Origin: Candidatus Babelota bacterium
Lineage (GTDB): Bacteria > Babelota > Babeliae > Babelales > Babelaceae
Reading direction: 5' to 3'
Length of the DNA stretch: 8,589 bases
NCBI GenBank assembly: GCA_003174035.1
Contig: PRDV01000060.1
Coordinates: 1-8,589 of the forward strand
Shown here: in pieces, positions 5,468 to 8,589 of the stretch
Layout of the letters: each line of letters starts with the position of its first letter
Numbering within the stretch: position 1 is the stretch's first letter
Notes under the pieces: generated by a model
Seen by the model: only the letters and a program-made list of their open reading frames with translations
Database searches by the model: none
Told to the model about the DNA's origin: nothing
Position numbers and translations under genes: made by a program

Positions 5468-6121
5468 ATGAATGTGAAATATATGAATAGTTCAAAGATT
5501 AGTCATTATCTCGATGAAACTCAGGAAAATCGGATTGTTTTTGTCACAGGGAATAAAGATAAATTCAAAGAAGTTGAAGACTTTATCTCACAGCTCAATC
5601 CCTCTATAACGCTTGAACAAGCGGATATTGATTTACCCGAATATCAAGGGTTGGATATAGCAAAAATTGCTCTTGCGAAAGCCGAATGCGCATGGAGTTT
5701 GCTTAAGAGACCAGTACTTATTGATGATGGCGGTATCTATCTTGAGCGATTTAATAATTTTCCTGGGCCATTGGTGAAATATGTATTTGAAGGAATCGGC
5801 CTTGAAGGTTTTTGGTTATTAGCTAAAGATGATCCGCGTGCCTATTTTTTAAGTTATTTGGTCTATTATCATGCGCCGAATAGTTATGAGGTATTTCAAG
5901 GAACATGTTATGGAACAATCATAGAGCCAACTGGAATAATCACAAGACTGCGAATGCCTTTTCGTGACATTTTTGTGCCTCAGGGTTCTTCAAAAAATTT
6001 AACAGAATTGCATGGAACTCAAGAAGAGTTATTCTTTCATCATCGATTTAAGGCTTTGAGTCATTTCGTTGAATGGTTGTCTGCTGAAAGCAAAAGAAAA
6101 CAAAGTAACATCTTATGTTAA
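5468..6121 (+). CDS. Divergent Ham1/ITPase-like nucleoside-triphosphate pyrophosphatase
   Basis: This 217-residue protein shows the Ham1/RdgB/ITPA fold motifs in order: 'FVTGNKDKFKEVEDF' (TGNxxK, Thr27-Lys30), 'DIDLPEYQG' at about 54-61, 'LIDDGGIYLERFNNFPGP' (Asp86-Asp87, the catalytic acidic pair), 'FQGTCYGTI', 'FRDIFVPQGSSKNLTEL' and 'HHRFKAL'. Family members hydrolyse non-canonical (d)ITP and XTP to monophosphates and pyrophosphate, keeping them out of DNA and RNA. Several standard residues differ: DDSG is DDGG, YDP before the phosphate loop is FRD, and the usual SHR near the end is HHR. Substrate preference may therefore have changed. The size is close to the family's usual 190-200 residues plus a short N-terminal extension. 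An ATG at 5483 is an alternative start. The next gene follows 8 nt later, so they are co-transcribed. Confidence 0.75.
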   Translation: MNVKYMNSSKISHYLDETQENRIVFVTGNKDKFKEVEDFISQLNPSITLEQADIDLPEYQGLDIAKIALAKAECAWSLLKRPVLIDDGGIYLERFNNFPGPLVKYVFEGIGLEGFWLLAKDDPRAYFLSYLVYYHAPNSYEVFQGTCYGTIIEPTGIITRLRMPFRDIFVPQGSSKNLTELHGTQEELFFHHRFKALSHFVEWLSAESKRKQSNILC

Positions 6122-6129
6122 AGGAAATT

Positions 6130-7224
6130 ATGAAATCTCTCAAATTAATTACGTTTATTTTTATGGTAGTAGTGAGCAGCTTTACAAGCACCGTACAATG
6201 TGAATGGCTTGGGTACAATTCTTGGCAACCATTAGTCCCTGGTGATACCATTTATATTATTGCGCCATCAAATGGTTTTCCTGATGAAGAGAGTCTTTTC
6301 ACAACGCTAACTTTCTTAAGGGAGTTTCTTCTTTCTCAGTACGGACTCAAAATTAAATATGATGGTACTGCCTTTGCTAAGAAAGATCCCTTGTGCCCCG
6401 AAAAAGCAATGTCTACCCAAGCCGCATTTTCAGATTTAAAAGCAGCTTTTAATGATCCTGAAGTTAAAGCAATTTGGGCTCTTCGTGGTGGAAGGTTATC
6501 CCATGAAATGTGGTCATTATTAGAAGCGGAAGCAAAGAGTTTTCCAAGAAAGCCCCTTCTCGGTTTTAGCGACATAACATCAATGCATTTGTTTTTGAAT
6601 AATCTAGGTTTTGCAACTATCCATTGCCCAGTTTTATTCTCTTTTAAAGAATCTCCGGCGCCTATGGTGAATAAGCTAACGTCTTTAACATCAACCGTTG
6701 ATATATTGATGGGGAGAACACCAATGGTAACGTACAAGGGCTTTATCCCTCATAACAAAAGCGCGCAAGAAGCTGAAGAAACAATTTTCATGGGTAGAGT
6801 ATTAGGAGGTAATTTATCTTCCCTGCATTATTATGATTCTGTCTATGGGGCTGGGACTTCTCAGGAGCCGGCGATTTGGATGATAGAAACGTTTGACGAC
6901 TATACCAGAATTGATTCAATCTTAGAAGCAATCAATAGAGGTAGAATTCTTAAAAATGCTCAAGCTATAGTGTTTGGGCTTCTTCATAACTTGTCTTATT
7001 CAGATCCTAAGTTTTCTGCAGTGCAAAAGCGTTGTGAACTTATTATTAAAAAATTTGCTCAAAAAACTAATATTCCCGTTTTCTCAGTCATGGCTAACGA
7101 TGATGACTCTTGCTTTTGTTTTGGACACGGCGACCGAAATCATCCGTTTCCACTAGGAACCTTCGGTATTTTAGCAGTAGGTGCTCAGAACGAACCGACT
7201 TCATTAATGATCTCAGCTTCTTGA
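6130..7224 (+). CDS. LD-carboxypeptidase (peptidase S66 / MccF-like) with a signal peptide
   Basis: This 364-residue protein is a family S66 serine carboxypeptidase. Visible motifs are 'GDTIYIIAPSNGF', 'AIWALRGGRLSHEMW', the nucleophile elbow 'GFSDITSMHLFL' (Ser147), 'VLGGNLSSLHY', 'IWMIETFDDYTRID' (Glu253) and 'CFCFGHGD' (His333), giving the expected Ser-Glu-His triad. Known members release the terminal D-Ala from murein tetrapeptides during wall recycling, or cleave microcin C-type peptides. Most act in the cytosol; this one begins MKSLKLITFIFMVVVSSF and so is probably exported. I chose ATG 6130, which has AAAGGA four nt upstream, over ATG 6115, which overlaps the Ham1-like gene and lacks such a site. 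It forms an operon with that gene (8-nt gap, with the ribosome site at its stop codon). A hairpin follows. Confidence 0.88.
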   Translation: MKSLKLITFIFMVVVSSFTSTVQCEWLGYNSWQPLVPGDTIYIIAPSNGFPDEESLFTTLTFLREFLLSQYGLKIKYDGTAFAKKDPLCPEKAMSTQAAFSDLKAAFNDPEVKAIWALRGGRLSHEMWSLLEAEAKSFPRKPLLGFSDITSMHLFLNNLGFATIHCPVLFSFKESPAPMVNKLTSLTSTVDILMGRTPMVTYKGFIPHNKSAQEAEETIFMGRVLGGNLSSLHYYDSVYGAGTSQEPAIWMIETFDDYTRIDSILEAINRGRILKNAQAIVFGLLHNLSYSDPKFSAVQKRCELIIKKFAQKTNIPVFSVMANDDDSCFCFGHGDRNHPFPLGTFGILAVGAQNEPTSLMISAS

Positions 7225-7233
7225 ACGTTCATG

Positions 7234-7264
7234 CCATGGCTTAAAAACGCTTGGAAAGCCATGG
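7234..7264 (+). terminator. Hairpin after the LD-carboxypeptidase gene, possible terminator
   Basis: CCATGGCTT (7234-7242) and AAGCCATGG (7256-7264) form a perfect 9-bp stem around a 13-nt loop, starting 9 nt after the stop codon. The sequence after it (GTTATTCACGG) is not a T run, so intrinsic termination would be weak. It may instead protect the 3' end of the upstream message or partially attenuate the next gene. Confidence 0.5.
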
Positions 7265-7297
7265 GTTATTCACGGCATATTAAATAAAAGGATACGT

Positions 7298-8589
7298 ATG
7301 AAAAACCCCACGAGAACTTTTGCCTTACTGGTATCTTCTCTATTTTTGTTACCCCTCGCTGCTATGGAGAAGCAGGTCGTTGTTGCGGATGATTTTAAAA
7401 TAACGACGCACTTTTTTGGGCTGAATAGGCCAGATGAGCGATATATAAGAGCTTTGCGCGATTTAGCACAACTACTTTACTACCAAGATCTCTTTTTTCA
7501 AGAACATCGCAAAACAATGCTGCTGCAGGAACGTGCGGCAGATGTGCGTGAGAAAGTCGTTAATAATTTCAGTAATAGATTGGCTCTTCTTGCTCAGAAA
7601 GCGGACGCAACATTCATGTCTGGGGTTGAAATTGGCCCTGATTACTACGGAACACTCGAAAAAATAGAGGGTGCTATTCGTAATAATGATGAGCACGAAC
7701 AACTTATCAAAACAGAACGTGATAATTTCTGGGCTGCCTCACCTGAAGGAGTAGGGTTCTTGCTTAGATATAGAACGTTATTTCTTGCAACTCGCTTTGT
7801 CAGCGCCCAGCAGGAACTTATTGAAAAAATTAACTTAAAATACCGGACTACGGTGAATCCAGAAGTGCTCTTTTTAGCAACCCATCTTATGTTGAAGCTA
7901 CAAAAGCAATCATTAGAGCATCAACTTCTTCATCAAACACACGTGTATAAAGCTAGTTTTGAAAAACTTCGGCAGTCTTTAGGGCATATTGAGGCATCAT
8001 CCTTTTCTTTGGAAGCTCGGTCATGTATAGCGCTGATTACTGAATTCGTTACATTGATGCACCATGATCTGGCTATTTGCTTAGAATTGGGATTCAAGCT
8101 ACATTTTATGGACACAAAATTTAGATTGGCCGCTTTACATGCACGTTATACTTCCTTAAAAATACCGATAATGTATGAAAGCATAGCACGAGAATTGAAG
8201 AAGCTTATTCTCAAACAAGCACATAAGGATCATTCTGTGCACCAGTATTCCAAGACGATGTTTGATGAACTTTTACCGCTTCAATTGCCAAGCACATTGA
8301 TCGTGAAATTGGAACCGAGCACGGAAAAAAAAGCGAAAAGGCGTCGAAGAAAAAGAAACAAACCGATGGAGGCGCAGGTGCAAGAAGCAGAAGCTGCTGA
8401 TGTTGATACTGATGGTGATGAAGTAGATGATGATAATGAAATAGTTGTTGCTGATGTCGTCCAGGAATCATCTATTCAACGAGTATCAGTGCTTAGTGAT
8501 TATCAAGATGGTGATTGCCAAGATTGCGGCCCAGATGAAGATGTCATAATTCGTGATCATGCAAATGCCATGGTTCTTACGCTCTATGG
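7298..8589 (+). CDS. Exported helical protein with basic and acidic tracts (partial, 3' end missing)
   Basis: The frame is open from ATG 7298 (AAAAGGA five nt upstream) to the right edge, giving at least 430 residues without a stop. Residues 1-22 (MKNPTRTFALLVSSLFLLPLAA) form a clear signal peptide. Residues about 40-335 look mostly helical, with long amphipathic segments ('YIRALRDLAQLLYYQDLFFQEH', shortened here in effect to its YIRALRDLAQ start), and I recognise no family. A Lys/Arg block follows at 344-355 (KKAKRRRRKRNK), then an Ala/Glu/Asp-rich acidic stretch at about 358-385, then a region with two nearby cysteines (QDGDCQDCGPDED, about 403-415). The basic block resembles a nucleic-acid-binding patch or, in a protein sent into a eukaryotic host, a nuclear localisation signal; both are speculation. 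A weak hairpin separates it from the LD-carboxypeptidase gene, so it may be partly co-transcribed. Confidence 0.8.
   Translation, partial: MKNPTRTFALLVSSLFLLPLAAMEKQVVVADDFKITTHFFGLNRPDERYIRALRDLAQLLYYQDLFFQEHRKTMLLQERAADVREKVVNNFSNRLALLAQKADATFMSGVEIGPDYYGTLEKIEGAIRNNDEHEQLIKTERDNFWAASPEGVGFLLRYRTLFLATRFVSAQQELIEKINLKYRTTVNPEVLFLATHLMLKLQKQSLEHQLLHQTHVYKASFEKLRQSLGHIEASSFSLEARSCIALITEFVTLMHHDLAICLELGFKLHFMDTKFRLAALHARYTSLKIPIMYESIARELKKLILKQAHKDHSVHQYSKTMFDELLPLQLPSTLIVKLEPSTEKKAKRRRRKRNKPMEAQVQEAEAADVDTDGDEVDDDNEIVVADVVQESSIQRVSVLSDYQDGDCQDCGPDEDVIIRDHANAMVLTLY

Noticed and set aside
6048..6251. Antisense open frame across the Ham1-like / LD-carboxypeptidase junction
   Set aside because: It is a shadow of two well-supported genes on the other strand, with low-complexity content and no ribosome site.
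8211..8471. Antisense frame rich in His, Gln and Leu
   Set aside because: Its composition is the complement of the acidic and basic tracts of the + strand gene, so it is an artefact of that repeat-like coding sequence.
1..8589. CRISPR array, tRNA, rRNA or riboswitch
   Set aside because: No regularly spaced repeats, cloverleaf or conserved RNA motif was seen on reading either strand.

Overview
The window is AT-rich bacterial DNA with ordinary Shine-Dalgarno starts and compact gene spacing. No rRNA, tRNA or other taxonomic marker is present, so the organism cannot be named from the sequence. Several proteins pair an N-terminal signal sequence with an enzyme domain that is normally cytosolic, and the last protein is a large secreted helical orphan with low-complexity charged tracts. 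This style fits small-genome, host- or protist-associated bacteria; Dependentiae (TM6) would be my first guess, held weakly.

Positions 1-1239 (+ strand) hold a 'mobile mystery' module. An XRE-type regulator (mobile mystery protein A, 199-672) overlaps by 11 nt a Fic-family gene (mobile mystery protein B, 662-1239). The Fic gene is broken, or recoded, by a one-base shift exactly at its catalytic HPFxxGNGR motif. Upstream lie four copies of a 14-bp motif in two orientations, two of which touch the likely promoter, as expected for autoregulation.

Positions 1272-4759 are on the - strand. In transcription order they hold a secreted PLP-dependent D-cysteine desulfhydrase/ACC-deaminase-type enzyme, a strong 12-bp-stem hairpin that should separate it from the next gene, a GNAT acetyltransferase with a signal peptide and a GTG start, a decayed fragment of an IS200/IS605-type Y1 transposase (2281-2444), and a secreted beta-lactamase-family serine hydrolase that converges on the Fic gene.

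Positions 4760-8589 are on the + strand. They hold a 129-residue helical orphan divergent from the desulfhydrase gene; a promoter-like sequence followed by a 15-codon hydrophobic ORF with a very good ribosome binding site; a divergent Ham1/ITPase-like NTP pyrophosphatase; an LD-carboxypeptidase (S66) with a signal peptide, 8 nt downstream and surely co-transcribed; a hairpin; and a long secreted protein with a Lys/Arg block and an acidic tract that runs off the right edge.

The genes do not form one obvious pathway. Two loose themes are visible: chemistry of cell-wall peptides and D-amino acids (LD-carboxypeptidase, penicillin-binding-protein-like hydrolase, D-cysteine desulfhydrase fold), and export of normally internal enzymes. 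Two places (about 1042 and about 5461) look like single-base breaks in otherwise intact coding sequence. They are either recent mutations, recoding sites or assembly indels, and the reads should settle which.
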